A DNA stretch of 64,000 nt from Roseateles oligotrophus (lineage in GTDB: Bacteria; Pseudomonadota; Gammaproteobacteria; Burkholderiales; Burkholderiaceae_C), in NCBI RefSeq assembly GCF_025717515.1, contig NZ_JAJIRN010000008.1:186001-250000 (forward strand), written 5' to 3'. The notes below the pieces were generated by a model that searched no databases, was not told the DNA's origin, and worked only from the letters and a program-made list of their open reading frames with translations. Made by a program: the position numbers and the translations under genes. Positions 19,033 through 27,587 of this stretch are shown here, in pieces; position 1 is the stretch's first letter, and every line of letters starts with the position of its first letter.

Positions 19033-19488
19033 TTATTCGATCACGAACAAGGGCTGACCGAACTCGACCGGTTGACCGTTCTCGCACAGTACCTTGGTGA
19101 CGGTGCCACCGATTTCCGTATCGATCTCGTTCATGATTTTCATTGCTTCGATGATGCAGATCGGCGCGCCTTCCTTGATCTGCTGGCCAACTTCAGCAAA
19201 AGGTTTGGCGTTCGGGCCAGCCGCGCGATAGAAGGTGCCAACCATCGGAGACTTCACGATGCGGCCGGTTTCTTCTGGTGCGGCAGCCGCCACGGGGGCT
19301 ATGGCTGCTGGGGCAGGGGCAGGTGCCGCAGGTGCGGCGGCGACCGGCGCTGCCATCATCATGGGGACGGCGACGGCGCCATCGGACTTGACGATGCGCA
19401 CCTTGCCATCGGCCTCGGTGATTTCAAGTTCGGAAATATTCGACTCGGAAACCAGGTCGATCAGGGTCTTGAGCTTGCGCAGATCCAT
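19033..19488 (-). CDS. accB: biotin carboxyl carrier protein of acetyl-CoA carboxylase
   Basis: AccB carries the biotin that shuttles carboxyl groups between AccC and the carboxyltransferase. The 151-residue product has an N-terminal domain ([13 protein letters not shown]...), an Ala/Pro-rich hinge (about 40-70) and the C-terminal biotinyl domain. The biotinylation motif EAMKIM is near residue 116 and the protruding thumb segment is GTFYRA. It sits between aroQ and accC, the standard betaproteobacterial order. Confidence 0.96.
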   Translation of the reverse strand: MDLRKLKTLIDLVSESNISELEITEADGKVRIVKSDGAVAVPMMMAAPVAAAPAAPAPAPAAIAPVAAAAPEETGRIVKSPMVGTFYRAAGPNAKPFAEVGQQIKEGAPICIIEAMKIMNEIDTEIGGTVTKVLCENGQPVEFGQPLFVIE

Positions 19489-19568
19489 ATTTTTTCTCCA
19501 ACGAGATTGATTATTGTGTGTTGATTAAAGGCATCGCCAAGTGCGACTCCGGCCGTTCAAGCCAGGCA

Positions 19569-20012
19569 CTAAACCGGGCGCTTAAGCTTCTCAAGCGCGT
19601 AAGCCAAGGCCAGTTGATAGCCCTGGGCACCCAGTCCGCAAATGACGCCATCGGCGCGTGCGGAAAAAAAGCTGTGGTGCCGAAACGATTCGCGCTTGTG
19701 AATATTGGACAGATGAACTTCGACAAAAGGCAGGGCCACCGCCGCCAAGGCGTCAACCATGGCCACGCTGGTGTGGGTGTAGGCGGCCGGGTTGATGATG
19801 ATGAACTGGCAGCCATCGCTGCCGGCCGCTTGAATGCGATCCACCAAAGCGCCTTCATGGTTGCTTTGGAAGGATTTTAGTTCAATCCCGGCAACGGCCG
19901 CCATCTCAGCCAAACCTGCATCGATTTGCGCCAAAGTCTGCGAGCCATAGACCCCAGGCTCGCGGGTGCCGAGCAGATTGAGGTTGGGACCATGAATAAC
20001 AAGAATTTGCAT
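19569..20012 (-). CDS. aroQ: type II 3-dehydroquinate dehydratase
   Basis: AroQ catalyses the third step of the shikimate pathway, 3-dehydroquinate to 3-dehydroshikimate. The 147-residue length is typical of the dodecameric type II enzyme. [12 protein letters not shown] occupies residues 8-19, including the conserved Asn and active-site loop Arg; the catalytic Tyr is in GVYG, and INPAAYTH and VEVHLSN form the substrate site. It heads the aroQ-accB-accC-prmA series, with 80 bp before accB. Confidence 0.96.
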   Translation of the reverse strand: MQILVIHGPNLNLLGTREPGVYGSQTLAQIDAGLAEMAAVAGIELKSFQSNHEGALVDRIQAAGSDGCQFIIINPAAYTHTSVAMVDALAAVALPFVEVHLSNIHKRESFRHHSFFSARADGVICGLGAQGYQLALAYALEKLKRPV

Positions 20013-20184
20013 CAGCGACGTTGGTGTGGCTCTTGTGCCGCCTATATTGGCAGCTTAGAGTGAGGACCCTAGAAGCGGAAAAGGCCGAACTTTACGCGTT
20101 TTAAGCCTAGTTCGTGACTTCTGGCTCTAAATAATTCGCTTGACCTCGATTTGCTTTTGCGCTTGCCTGCGGTGGCTTGGTGCC

Positions 20185-20733
20185 TCAACCCGCAACAAGT
20201 TTGCCGGTCATTTGACGCAATTCAGCCAGATTTGTGGCTCCCAATTTGCGCCAAATCAGCTCGCCGGAAACGTCGAATGCCACGCTGAAGGGCAAGCCGC
20301 CCTGTGTATTGCCCAGTGTCCGGGTCAATTCGGTGCCGGTCAATCCGGCCAAACCCAAAGGAAAGTCCAAAGGCAGCTTCTTGAGAAACTCGCGCACGGC
20401 GCTTGGGCTGTCGATGGCCAGCCCTAAAACCTGCCAGCCTTGACCCTTGAATTCGCGCTCGAACTGCGCCAGTTCGGGCAATTCCTTCACGCAGGGTGGG
20501 CACCAAGTCGCCCAAAAATTCAGCAATAGCGGCTTGCCCTTGAATGAGGCCGCCGGCAGTTCGCCCCCCTCGGGGCGGTCAAAACGAGCATTCCAAAAAC
20601 TTGCCGCAGCGCTGGACAGGCTTGCCGGTCCTGCGGGACGCCGCCCAAGCGAGACACCGGCACCAATCACGGCGGCACCGATGCCGGCCGCTACAAATAA
20701 TTTGCGGCGAAGGTTTGAAGTGCTTTCACTCAT
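20185..20733 (-). CDS. TlpA-family thiol:disulfide oxidoreductase
   Basis: The 182-residue protein has an N-terminal hydrophobic segment (about 11-30) after a basic RRK, so it is a membrane anchor or signal peptide directing a periplasmic domain. The thioredoxin-fold domain contains NFWATWCPPC with the redox pair at residues 78 and 81, and a cis-Pro region in GGLPFSVAFD. TlpA/ResA proteins reduce disulfides for cytochrome maturation or similar tasks. Its start overlaps the end of the preceding gene by 8 bp, so it belongs to the upstream mtgA operon. Confidence 0.88.
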   Translation of the reverse strand: MSESTSNLRRKLFVAAGIGAAVIGAGVSLGRRPAGPASLSSAAASFWNARFDRPEGGELPAASFKGKPLLLNFWATWCPPCVKELPELAQFEREFKGQGWQVLGLAIDSPSAVREFLKKLPLDFPLGLAGLTGTELTRTLGNTQGGLPFSVAFDVSGELIWRKLGATNLAELRQMTGKLVAG

Positions 20734-21346
20734 TTGAATTCTCTTCCATCAATTTGCGCAAAGCGGCCAAGTCGCCGCGCTCGCTGCGGCCGCGCGCGTC
20801 CACCTTGAGTGCACCGCGCAAATCGTCAAAGTCGAGGATGCTCAGATGCACGGTAATCAATTCGCCCAACTTGCGGCTGAAGACGGCCAAGGACAGCACA
20901 TCGATCTCGCGTCCACGGGAGCCTTTGGGCCCGGTGATCGCGCCGACCTCATAGTCCAGCCCCAAATTGATCAGCGCAATCTCGGCGGACTTGCTGTCGT
21001 CGCAATAGAGCTGCAAATGAATATTGGAGAGCCGGGTAGCGGTGCCGCGCCAGACCGCGCCGCATAGATGCGGGCGAAACTCGGCCAAGCGGGCCATCCA
21101 TTCGGCCGCCAACTCGCGCAGCGCGGCCAACTCGGCGGGTTGGGTGTCGGCGCAAAACAGGGCCAGATAGTCGCGCACCTCGTCTTCCAACTCGTCGTTG
21201 CTCGGCAAAGCGGCCCGGCTATTGCGGCTCAGGCCCAGAATCTTCAGAGCGCGCTGCTTGGCCGGCCCGTATTCCATGCCTTCTTCCACCACCAGGCGGG
21301 CGGCAGTGGCGGCGATTTCGATGCTGATGCTGTTTTCGGACGTCAT
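20726..21346 (-). CDS. conserved hypothetical protein
   Basis: The 206-residue soluble protein shows no signal peptide or membrane segment. The start at 21346 (MTSENSISIEIAATAARLVVEEG) is preferred over an in-frame GTG at 21361. The N-terminal helical part has a conserved-looking EEGMEYGPAKQRA. The middle segment WRGTATRLSNIHLQLYCDD loosely resembles a nucleotidyltransferase-like fold (weak inference). It lies 14 bp after mtgA and overlaps the tlpA-like gene. I cannot assign a function. Confidence 0.7.
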   Translation of the reverse strand: MTSENSISIEIAATAARLVVEEGMEYGPAKQRALKILGLSRNSRAALPSNDELEDEVRDYLALFCADTQPAELAALRELAAEWMARLAEFRPHLCGAVWRGTATRLSNIHLQLYCDDSKSAEIALINLGLDYEVGAITGPKGSRGREIDVLSLAVFSRKLGELITVHLSILDFDDLRGALKVDARGRSERGDLAALRKLMEENSNE

Positions 21347-21360
21347 GCTGGAGGCTAACA

Positions 21361-22128
21361 CTAGGGCAATTCAACCGCGCCCATGCGCGCTTCTATGGTC
21401 GCGGCCCGGCTTAGGACATAGGGTGAGGCCGGATTCCTCTCAAAGCGCTTGGGTGCCGGCAACATCACCGCCAAGCGCGCCGCTTGACCCGCGCTGAGTT
21501 GCTTGGCATCGATATGAAAATAGTGGCGGGCGGCGGCCTGCGCGCCGAACACGCCTTCGCCCCATTCGACATTGTTCAAATAGATTTCCAGGATGCGTTG
21601 CTTGCTCAGCATCGCTTCCAGCAACAAGGTAATGACGAACTCCTGACCCTTGCGCACAAAATTGCGCTCGCCGCTCAGAAACAGATTCTTCGCCAACTGC
21701 TGGCTGATGGTGGAGCCGCCGATCACCTTGGGGGCGCGCTGCTTGCTTTTTGCGGTGGCGGCCGAGTTGGGCTTTGCGGTCTGCAACCGCTTTTCGGCCC
21801 GCAACTCCTCGCGCTGATTGCGCGCCCAGGCCTTCTCCAGCGCGTCCCATTCGACCCCACCATGCTCGACAAAGCCGGCGTCCTCACTGGCGATGACGGC
21901 GCGCTTCAGATTCTTGGACAGGTCCTTGTCGTCCACCCATTGCTGGGTCCACGCGATATGGCCGGTCTTGACGCCCAAGCGCCAAGCCTCGGAGCGTTGA
22001 AAACTGGTCGATTGCGCCGCAATCACCATCATCAGCGCGATGCGTGCGGCGAAGTAGAGTTGCAGCGCCAGCCCGCCCAGCAAGAGCAGGGCGCCCAAGC
22101 GCAACAAGCTCCGCCCGATCTGCCTCAT
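21361..22128 (-). CDS. mtgA: monofunctional peptidoglycan glycosyltransferase
   Basis: MtgA polymerises lipid II into glycan strands at the inner membrane (family GT51). The 255-residue product has an N-terminal membrane helix (about 7-28). The GT51 motifs are [12 protein letters not shown] with the catalytic Glu near residue 91, [15 protein letters not shown] near 145, and [15 protein letters not shown] near 196. The ATG at 22128 overlaps the aroE stop (ATGA), so the two are coupled. The frame continues upstream inside aroE, but that part is a shadow. Confidence 0.94.
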   Translation of the reverse strand: MRQIGRSLLRLGALLLLGGLALQLYFAARIALMMVIAAQSTSFQRSEAWRLGVKTGHIAWTQQWVDDKDLSKNLKRAVIASEDAGFVEHGGVEWDALEKAWARNQREELRAEKRLQTAKPNSAATAKSKQRAPKVIGGSTISQQLAKNLFLSGERNFVRKGQEFVITLLLEAMLSKQRILEIYLNNVEWGEGVFGAQAAARHYFHIDAKQLSAGQAARLAVMLPAPKRFERNPASPYVLSRAATIEARMGAVELP

Positions 22129-23063
22129 GCTTGAGCTGCACTCAGTTTCACACGCATGGCGTTCAACACGGCCGCCGTGTCCGGCCGCACACCGCGCCAA
22201 AGCGCAAACGCTTCGCCGGCTTGTTCGACCAGCATGCCCAAGCCGTCGCGAGGCTCGGCGCCATGTTCGCGAGCCCAGTTCAAAAAAGGCGCTGCGGCCG
22301 GCCCATACATCATGTCCAGCGCCAAAGCGCCCGGCGCCAAGACGCTGGCCGCGACCGGCACGCCGGCGCCGCCTAAGCTGGCGCTGGTGGCATTGATCAG
22401 GAAGTCGTAGCCCTCGCCGCAATCGTCCAGCCGAGTGGCGCTCAGCGTGACGCCATGTTCCAGCGCATAGGCTTGATGGGTCGCGATCAAGGTTTCGGCC
22501 TTGTCCACGCTGCGGTTGGCGATGCAGATCGATGCCGGCCGTGCGGCAATCAAGCTGCCCAAGGCGCCAGCCGAGGCACCGCCGGCGCCCAAGAGCAGTA
22601 CGCGCCTGCCTGCCAACGGGCGCTGAGCGTTGACTTCAATATCGCGCACCAAGCCCGCGCCGTCGGTGTTGTCGCCGAACCAGCCCTCACATGAAAGAGA
22701 CGGGCCGCCCCGAGCTTTCTTGAGCTCCTCGGGGGGCGGGCGACGTATGTCGTCGACCTGGTGGCATACAGCATCAAAGCGCAAGGTGTTGACTGCGCCG
22801 GCCAGCTTGGCCCGTTCGCTCAAGCGCGTCGCCAAGGCATGCGCCTCGAACTTGAACGGCACGGTGACATTGCAGCCGCGGCCACCGCTCGCCGCGAAGG
22901 CGCGAATACTGTCCGCGAATCCGTCCAGCGGGCAGAGCAAGCGCTCGTAAGTCAAAACCTGCCCGGTCTGCGCTGCAAACTGGGCATGAATGGCGGGCGA
23001 TTGGCTGTGCGCAACCGGGTTGCCGGCCACGGCATAACGATCAATATCGATGGGGGAAGTCAT
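22125..23063 (-). CDS. aroE: shikimate dehydrogenase with an internal repeat-encoded insert
   Basis: AroE reduces 3-dehydroshikimate to shikimate with NADPH. The 312-residue product has the substrate motif [10 protein letters not shown] near 17, NVTVPFK with the catalytic Lys near 71, GDNTDG near 130 and the Rossmann loop LLGAGGASA near 154. Between AVNTL and GDNTDG there are about 35 residues where other AroE proteins have roughly 8-10. The extra part, [12 protein letters not shown], is encoded by a palindromic DNA repeat and probably forms a surface loop. It overlaps the tonB-like gene by 4 bp upstream and mtgA by 4 bp downstream. Confidence 0.94.
   Translation of the reverse strand: MTSPIDIDRYAVAGNPVAHSQSPAIHAQFAAQTGQVLTYERLLCPLDGFADSIRAFAASGGRGCNVTVPFKFEAHALATRLSERAKLAGAVNTLRFDAVCHQVDDIRRPPPEELKKARGGPSLSCEGWFGDNTDGAGLVRDIEVNAQRPLAGRRVLLLGAGGASAGALGSLIAARPASICIANRSVDKAETLIATHQAYALEHGVTLSATRLDDCGEGYDFLINATSASLGGAGVPVAASVLAPGALALDMMYGPAAAPFLNWAREHGAEPRDGLGMLVEQAGEAFALWRGVRPDTAAVLNAMRVKLSAAQA
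22701..22743. repeat. palindromic repeat inserted within aroE
   Basis: CCGCCCCGAG (22705-22714) faces CTCGGGGGGCGG (22728-22739) around a central AGCTTTCTTGAGCT, forming an imperfect palindrome. It is in frame and translated as [12 protein letters not shown] on the minus strand. GC-rich palindromes of this type are known to me as dispersed intergenic repeats in Rubrivivax-like Burkholderiales; copy number here needs a genome search. Confidence 0.65.
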
Positions 23064-23920
23064 GGTGTTGGCGATGCGCTCAAGGTGGTTTCAAGGCCCT
23101 CATCCCGCGTGAAGCGAAAGCGCGAGGTGATCACCAGCACCTCGGCGCCCTTGCGCATCGCCGGGCTGAAGTTGCCGAAGGGCCCGGCCGCGCGCACGAT
23201 GGCCTCGGCGCGGCGGTCCAGATTGGGGTCACCCGAGGAGGCCACGATATCGGTCTCGATCACGCGGCCGCGCTGGTTGACATGAATATTCATGGTCAGC
23301 TCGCCATACAGCTTGCGGCCCTTGTATTCGGGGAAGTCACGCGTGCCGCGGGCCTCGACGCGCCGGCGCAGACTGTCGTAATACTGCGCATAGACCACCT
23401 CGCGGGTGGCCGGGCTGACATAGCGTTTGCGCGGCCTCGCACTTTCCTCGTTGACCCGCATCTCGATCTCGGCCAGCAACTGCACCAGTTGGCGGCGCCG
23501 TTCGGTCTGCTCCTGCGCGGCAGTCGCACCCTTGTTCTGCTGCGGGTCGGGGGCCGGCATTTGCGCCAGTTCGCGCCGTACCAGGGCTAACAACTGCTGC
23601 TCTTGCTCGCGCAACTGGGCGATCTGGGCGCGCTGGGTTTCGCTGGCTTCGCCTACCTCCAAGACCTTGGACGGCGGCAGCGGCGAGGTCGAGCGCCCCG
23701 CCTCGGCCAGCCCGCCGCCGGCCAAACTGGCCTGCGCCAAGGCCAGCGCCTTGGCCGGATCTTCCTGGCTGCGGCTATTGACCAGCACCACTTCGAGAGG
23801 AGTGTCTTGAAACACCCGGTTGAAGCGCTCCGGGTCCACCAAACGCAGGGTCAGCAAGGCGCCGTGAAGGCCCAGCGAAACCAGCAGCGCGAAGTGGAGG
23901 GCGGAAAGCTTGACGGCCAT
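23060..23920 (-). CDS. TonB-family protein
   Basis: The 286-residue protein has an N-terminal membrane helix (about 7-27) followed by [15 protein letters not shown], usual at the start of TonB-like proteins. A long Gln/Glu/Arg-rich, probably coiled-coil periplasmic segment (about 90-165) follows. The C-terminal TonB domain (about 190-275) has [14 protein letters not shown] and [13 protein letters not shown]. TonB proteins transmit proton-motive energy to outer-membrane receptors, but no exbB/exbD or receptor is nearby, so the partner is unknown. It lies between the RNase II-like gene (2 bp away) and aroE (4-bp overlap), forming one operon. Confidence 0.85.
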   Translation of the reverse strand: MAVKLSALHFALLVSLGLHGALLTLRLVDPERFNRVFQDTPLEVVLVNSRSQEDPAKALALAQASLAGGGLAEAGRSTSPLPPSKVLEVGEASETQRAQIAQLREQEQQLLALVRRELAQMPAPDPQQNKGATAAQEQTERRRQLVQLLAEIEMRVNEESARPRKRYVSPATREVVYAQYYDSLRRRVEARGTRDFPEYKGRKLYGELTMNIHVNQRGRVIETDIVASSGDPNLDRRAEAIVRAAGPFGNFSPAMRKGAEVLVITSRFRFTRDEGLETTLSASPTP

Positions 23921-23922
23921 CG

Positions 23923-25971
23923 TCAGGTCGGTGTCGCCTCGGCGCTTTCAGCGGCGGTGTCGGACGCGACATCGGGTGTGTCCATGTCCAGACTCAAGGT
24001 CAAAGGCCCGGCGCCTTCCTCCTCGTCCTCGGCCGATTCATCTTCGGTCGGCGGTTCCGCAGCCGCGTCCAGGCGCTCGATCAGCGTCGCATGCACATCC
24101 AGCGTCATCTCGTCGGTGCCGGTGATGCGCACACGCACATTGCAGCCGCGTGGCAGCGCGTCGCAACCGGCCGCCTTGAAGACCAGCGGCAAGTCGTCGG
24201 CGCGCACCAGTCCGTCTTTCATCACACTGGCCGTCAACTCGGTGATCTGGTTTTGCGCCAGATAACGCATGGTCCAGAAGCGCTCGATGCCGTTCTGGAA
24301 GCCGTTATAGGCGGCATAGGCGGCGTCGAAGCCGGAGATGATGGAGAACAGCGCCGCATCCTTGGGCTTGAACGGCGCGCCCAGTGCGGCGGTGCGGCCA
24401 TTGCGCACGCAGGCGATGATTTGCCATTGATTGACCAGGTCCACATAACGGCGCAGCGGCGAGGTCGACCAGGTGTATTGCGGTACGCCCAGGCCCGCGT
24501 GCGGCTGGGCGCGCGTGCCCATGCGCACCTTGATGCCGGGCGCCATGCTGGCCTGGCTGCGGTAGATGCCGGGCAGGCCCAGATCATGGAGCCAGCCGCC
24601 CCAGGTCGAGTTGGCCAGAATCATCGCCTCGGCCACGATCAAGTCCAGCGGCGCCCCGCGCTGCCGCGTCGTGATGCTGACGATCTCGCTGCCTTTGGGT
24701 TCATGTTCGCCGTTCGAGTCGAGGCGGAAGTTGTAATCCGGCCGGTTGAAGTTCTCCGGCTTGCCGCGCACCACTTCGCGGCCCGCCTTCAAATGGCGGG
24801 CCAGGCGGAAGGCAAAGGCCAGCTCGTGCGCAAACGCGTAGTCGGCCGCAGCTTCGCCGGTCAGCGTCGCTTCGGTGATGACGGCGTCGAGTTTGTCGTG
24901 GCGCAAATTGGCGGTGATGGGCACCCGCTCCAGTTTGGTCTCGCTGCCGGTGATGGCCAGCGTCGCTTCGTCCATCGTCACATACAGCGACACGGCGGGG
25001 CAGGCGCGGCCCTCGATCAGCGTGTAGGCCTGCACCACATCGTCGGGCAGCATGGTCAGCTTCCAGCCCGGCATATAGACGGTCGACAAACGCTCGCGCG
25101 CGACCTTGTCGATGGCAGAGTCCGGCGCGAAGGCAAGGCCCGGTGCGGCGATGTGCACGCCAAAAATGACCGTGCCCGTGCCCAGGCCTTGCACCGACAG
25201 CGCATCGTCGATCTCGGTCGTGGCCGAATCGTCGATCGAGAAGGCGCTAACGGTCGACAGCGGCAAATCGTCCTTGATCTCGGGCGCGTTCAGCGCGGGG
25301 AAGCCATAGCCCTTGGGGAATTGGTCGAACAAGAAGCGTTTCCAGTGGAACTGGTAGGCGCTGCTGATCGCGCCGACGCTTTGCAGCAAGTCCAGCGGCG
25401 CCTTGTGCGCGCGTTGCGTGGCCAGGGCCACCGCCTTGTACTCGGGGCCGTTCTTGTCGGGCTTGAACAGAATCTTGTAAATCTGCTCTGCCACCGGCGC
25501 GGGGCAGCGCCCCGCCACCAACTCGGTCGCCCATTCTTCGATCTGCAGCGCCTGCAAGCGCTTGCGCTCCAGGCCCAAGAGGGCGGCCTTGACGATGTCT
25601 TCGGGCGCCTTTTTGAACAGCCCCTTGCCGGCGCGGCGGAAGTAATGCGGCGCCTCGAACAGGCAGAACAGCGCCGCCACCTGATGGGCGATGTTGGCCT
25701 TGGCGTCGAAATAGTCGCGCGCGAGGTCGGCAAAGCCGAACTCGCCTTCCGGCGCGAACTCCCAGGCGAGATTCAGGTCGATCTCTTTGGCCAGCACTTG
25801 AGCCGAAGCAAACAGCTCCGCCGGCGAGGGTTTATCGAATTTAAGCAGCACATTGGCGGCTTTTACTTTGACGCGCTTACCCGACTCCAACTCGATCTGC
25901 ATCGAGCTATCGGCTTCAGACATCACGCGGCCGGCGAGGAATTTTCCGGCGTCATCGAACAGTGCAAACAT
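23923..25971 (-). CDS. RNase II/RNB-domain exoribonuclease
   Basis: The 682-residue protein has an N-terminal OB-like region (about 1-70) and a helical part. The RNB catalytic domain contains SFSIDDSATTEIDDAL near residue 245, giving the clustered metal-binding aspartates. Later motifs are SMAPGIKVRMGTRAQPHAGLGV and SPLRRYVDLVNQW, both RNB hallmarks. It probably degrades single-stranded RNA 3' to 5'. The start at 25971 (MFALFDDAGKF) fits the family. The frame runs on to 26256, but that upstream part encodes an IS110 transposase fragment. It heads an operon with the tonB-like gene, aroE, mtgA, a hypothetical and the tlpA-like gene. Confidence 0.9.
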   Translation of the reverse strand: MFALFDDAGKFLAGRVMSEADSSMQIELESGKRVKVKAANVLLKFDKPSPAELFASAQVLAKEIDLNLAWEFAPEGEFGFADLARDYFDAKANIAHQVAALFCLFEAPHYFRRAGKGLFKKAPEDIVKAALLGLERKRLQALQIEEWATELVAGRCPAPVAEQIYKILFKPDKNGPEYKAVALATQRAHKAPLDLLQSVGAISSAYQFHWKRFLFDQFPKGYGFPALNAPEIKDDLPLSTVSAFSIDDSATTEIDDALSVQGLGTGTVIFGVHIAAPGLAFAPDSAIDKVARERLSTVYMPGWKLTMLPDDVVQAYTLIEGRACPAVSLYVTMDEATLAITGSETKLERVPITANLRHDKLDAVITEATLTGEAAADYAFAHELAFAFRLARHLKAGREVVRGKPENFNRPDYNFRLDSNGEHEPKGSEIVSITTRQRGAPLDLIVAEAMILANSTWGGWLHDLGLPGIYRSQASMAPGIKVRMGTRAQPHAGLGVPQYTWSTSPLRRYVDLVNQWQIIACVRNGRTAALGAPFKPKDAALFSIISGFDAAYAAYNGFQNGIERFWTMRYLAQNQITELTASVMKDGLVRADDLPLVFKAAGCDALPRGCNVRVRITGTDEMTLDVHATLIERLDAAAEPPTEDESAEDEEEGAGPLTLSLDMDTPDVASDTAAESAEATPT

Positions 25972-26121
25972 ATGGGCGGCATTGTCGCCGATAGTCGGGG
26001 GTGGGGCGGCGGGCGGGTCGGATGATGGACGAGGCGGCGAGTGATAGGCGAGACAAATTTGCCGCGGGGCTTGTTGTCGAACCGGACTGCTCGGTGCTGC
26101 CTCGGCCCCGGTGGGCGAGAC

Positions 26122-26256
26122 CATTCTCCCGATGAGCCCCGCCAGCTTTCCTTGCGACACCGCTGGGCTGAGCCATTCGGACTTGCCGGCCTCGTTGACC
26201 CCGTCGATGGCAAACACGCGCTTGTCAGGATCAATGCCTACAGTCAAAATAACCAA
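26122..26256 (-). pseudogene. 5' remnant of an IS110-family transposase
   Basis: The codons from TTG 26256 read TVGIDPDKRVFAIDGVNE, AGKSEW, LSPAVSQGKLAGLIGRM. This matches the N-terminus of IS110 transposases, in which the first catalytic Asp lies in the VGID motif. Similarity fades after about residue 45 and the remaining RuvC-like and C-terminal parts are missing. It is in frame with the downstream RNase gene, so read-through would make a fusion. It is most likely a decayed insertion in the RNase promoter region. Confidence 0.7.
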
Positions 26257-26383
26257 GTAGTTACCTGTACTACTCTATTGATGTTGAGAGCTCGATCTTC
26301 CCATCTTGGCACTTTGCGGCAGGTTGCCGCAGCGCGGCTAGTTTGATTCTGGGAAGCCCGCTACTTTGGATAAAGCGCCCGCT

Positions 26384-26815
26384 ATGCCCCTGCTTCGAAA
26401 TTACCTCACTGCTGTGCTGGTTGGTGCCATGTTGGCTTGGCTGGTAGTCATGGCGATGGGAGTTCTTGCCGCCATTCCAATTTCGCCAGCATTCCTTGCC
26501 GCCCAAAGGAATTCGCCGGTGCTGGTGCATGTCCTCACCACAACACTTCTGGTGCAAGTCCCGGGGATTCTTTTGTCCAGTTTGGTCGGCTGGAGCTTCT
26601 TCCGTTTGACGCGCCGCGCAACTATTGGACTCGTCGCCGTTATCGCATTCCCTTGGATCGGCCTCGTGCTCTTATGGTCGTGGCCTTTAATCTCAAGCGC
26701 CGATCTGGCAGTGATCGAAAAACTTGGAAATCTACTTTCATGGCGGGCGGCACCCGGTACGCTTTCGATCCCTCTCGGCTTGGCTGCGGCCTATATGGCC
26801 GTCGGGTTCCGTTAA
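26384..26815 (+). CDS. hypothetical membrane protein
   Basis: The 143-residue protein has four hydrophobic segments (about 10-35, 50-75, 80-105 and 120-140) and few charges. I do not recognise the family. The start at 26384 (MPLLRNYLTAVL) is favoured; a TTG at 26366 is also in frame. The gene lies alone between an IS110 remnant and a secreted hypothetical protein, and its codon use is less GC-biased than neighbouring genes, which may indicate transfer (inference). Confidence 0.65.
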   Translation: MPLLRNYLTAVLVGAMLAWLVVMAMGVLAAIPISPAFLAAQRNSPVLVHVLTTTLLVQVPGILLSSLVGWSFFRLTRRATIGLVAVIAFPWIGLVLLWSWPLISSADLAVIEKLGNLLSWRAAPGTLSIPLGLAAAYMAVGFR

Positions 26816-26942
26816 AAGAATGGCCACTAAGCATTTATTCGATCTGACTCACGCCGGCCGGCTAATTCAGGCCCATTCCATTCATGACCTTCCGTGCCTA
26901 GCCGTTTCTAATTGGCCAGTATCGGAACTTGGATAACTCACC

Positions 26943-27434
26943 ATGCGCCACGCACTGCTTGTAATTTTGCTGTCTTTTGCCTCTGCAACATGCTTCGCCA
27001 CAGCGCAGATACCGGATACGCTGCTCTTTCTTGGCGAGACCGCCCCCATCTATTCAGCGCCGCTTCTTCCTATTGCCAAAGATAAGCAGTACTACTCGAG
27101 GATTCGACCGTTTCTGGGTGAAGGGACCTGTAGCGCTTCTTGGCATGGCTTTCGTGCGAATTGGTCAATCGAGCGCGACCAATTGATCCTGTTGTCTATT
27201 CAGTCAGAGCCTTGCAGTGACAGCCCTAAGGCAATTCCTCTGGGAGCCATTTTTATCGGGCGTACCGCGCCCTTGATCGCCGATTGGTACACAGGGCGGG
27301 TCATCTTGCCGAGGGGGGAAATCCTGAAGCATGATCTGTTTTCAGGCCGGCATCTCTACGAGCGCTACCGCGTTTTTCAAATCGAGAGGGGATTGGTGGT
27401 GTCGAACGAAGAGCTTTCGCAGCTGCCTCCTTGA
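26943..27434 (+). CDS. hypothetical exported protein
   Basis: The 163-residue protein starts with a signal peptide (MRHALLVILLSFASATCFATA, cleavage about residue 21). The mature part has two cysteines (in GTCSASW and EPCSDS) that could form a disulfide, and a C-terminal mixed segment ending EELSQLPP. The family is not recognised. GGATAA precedes the ATG weakly. It lies 127 bp after the small membrane protein and could share its transcript. Confidence 0.7.
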   Translation: MRHALLVILLSFASATCFATAQIPDTLLFLGETAPIYSAPLLPIAKDKQYYSRIRPFLGEGTCSASWHGFRANWSIERDQLILLSIQSEPCSDSPKAIPLGAIFIGRTAPLIADWYTGRVILPRGEILKHDLFSGRHLYERYRVFQIERGLVVSNEELSQLPP

Positions 27435-27515
27435 AACGATGCCCGACCGGGGTCTGAATCTAAATCCTAGGAAGTTGGCGTCGACGCCTCCGACCCAAAA
27501 CACCCAAAAACGAGG

Positions 27516-27552
27516 AAAAGGCCGATAGCTCGATCTCAGCCGTCGGCCTTTC
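27516..27552 (-). terminator. terminator of the PEP-CTERM gene
   Basis: AAAAGGCCGA (27516-27525) pairs with TCGGCCTTT (27543-27551). On the minus strand it is followed by TTTTCC and a later TTTTT. It also faces the end of the plus-strand gene and may work both ways. Confidence 0.65.
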
Positions 27553-27587
27553 TGGGTAGTGCCTTGAACTTGTGCGACCTAAAACGC

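Noticed and set aside
20565-20585. GC-rich palindrome CCCCCCTCGGGGCGG in the tlpA-like gene, similar to the aroE repeat
   Set aside because: It codes for the ordinary TlpA segment RPEGGEL, so the match is probably due to codon choice and not to an inserted repeat.
24091-26025. A 644-codon open frame on the plus strand opposite the RNase II-like gene
   Set aside because: It is an antisense shadow of GC-rich coding DNA. The minus strand carries clear RNB motifs, while the plus frame is Arg/Gly/Gln/His-rich without domain-like features.
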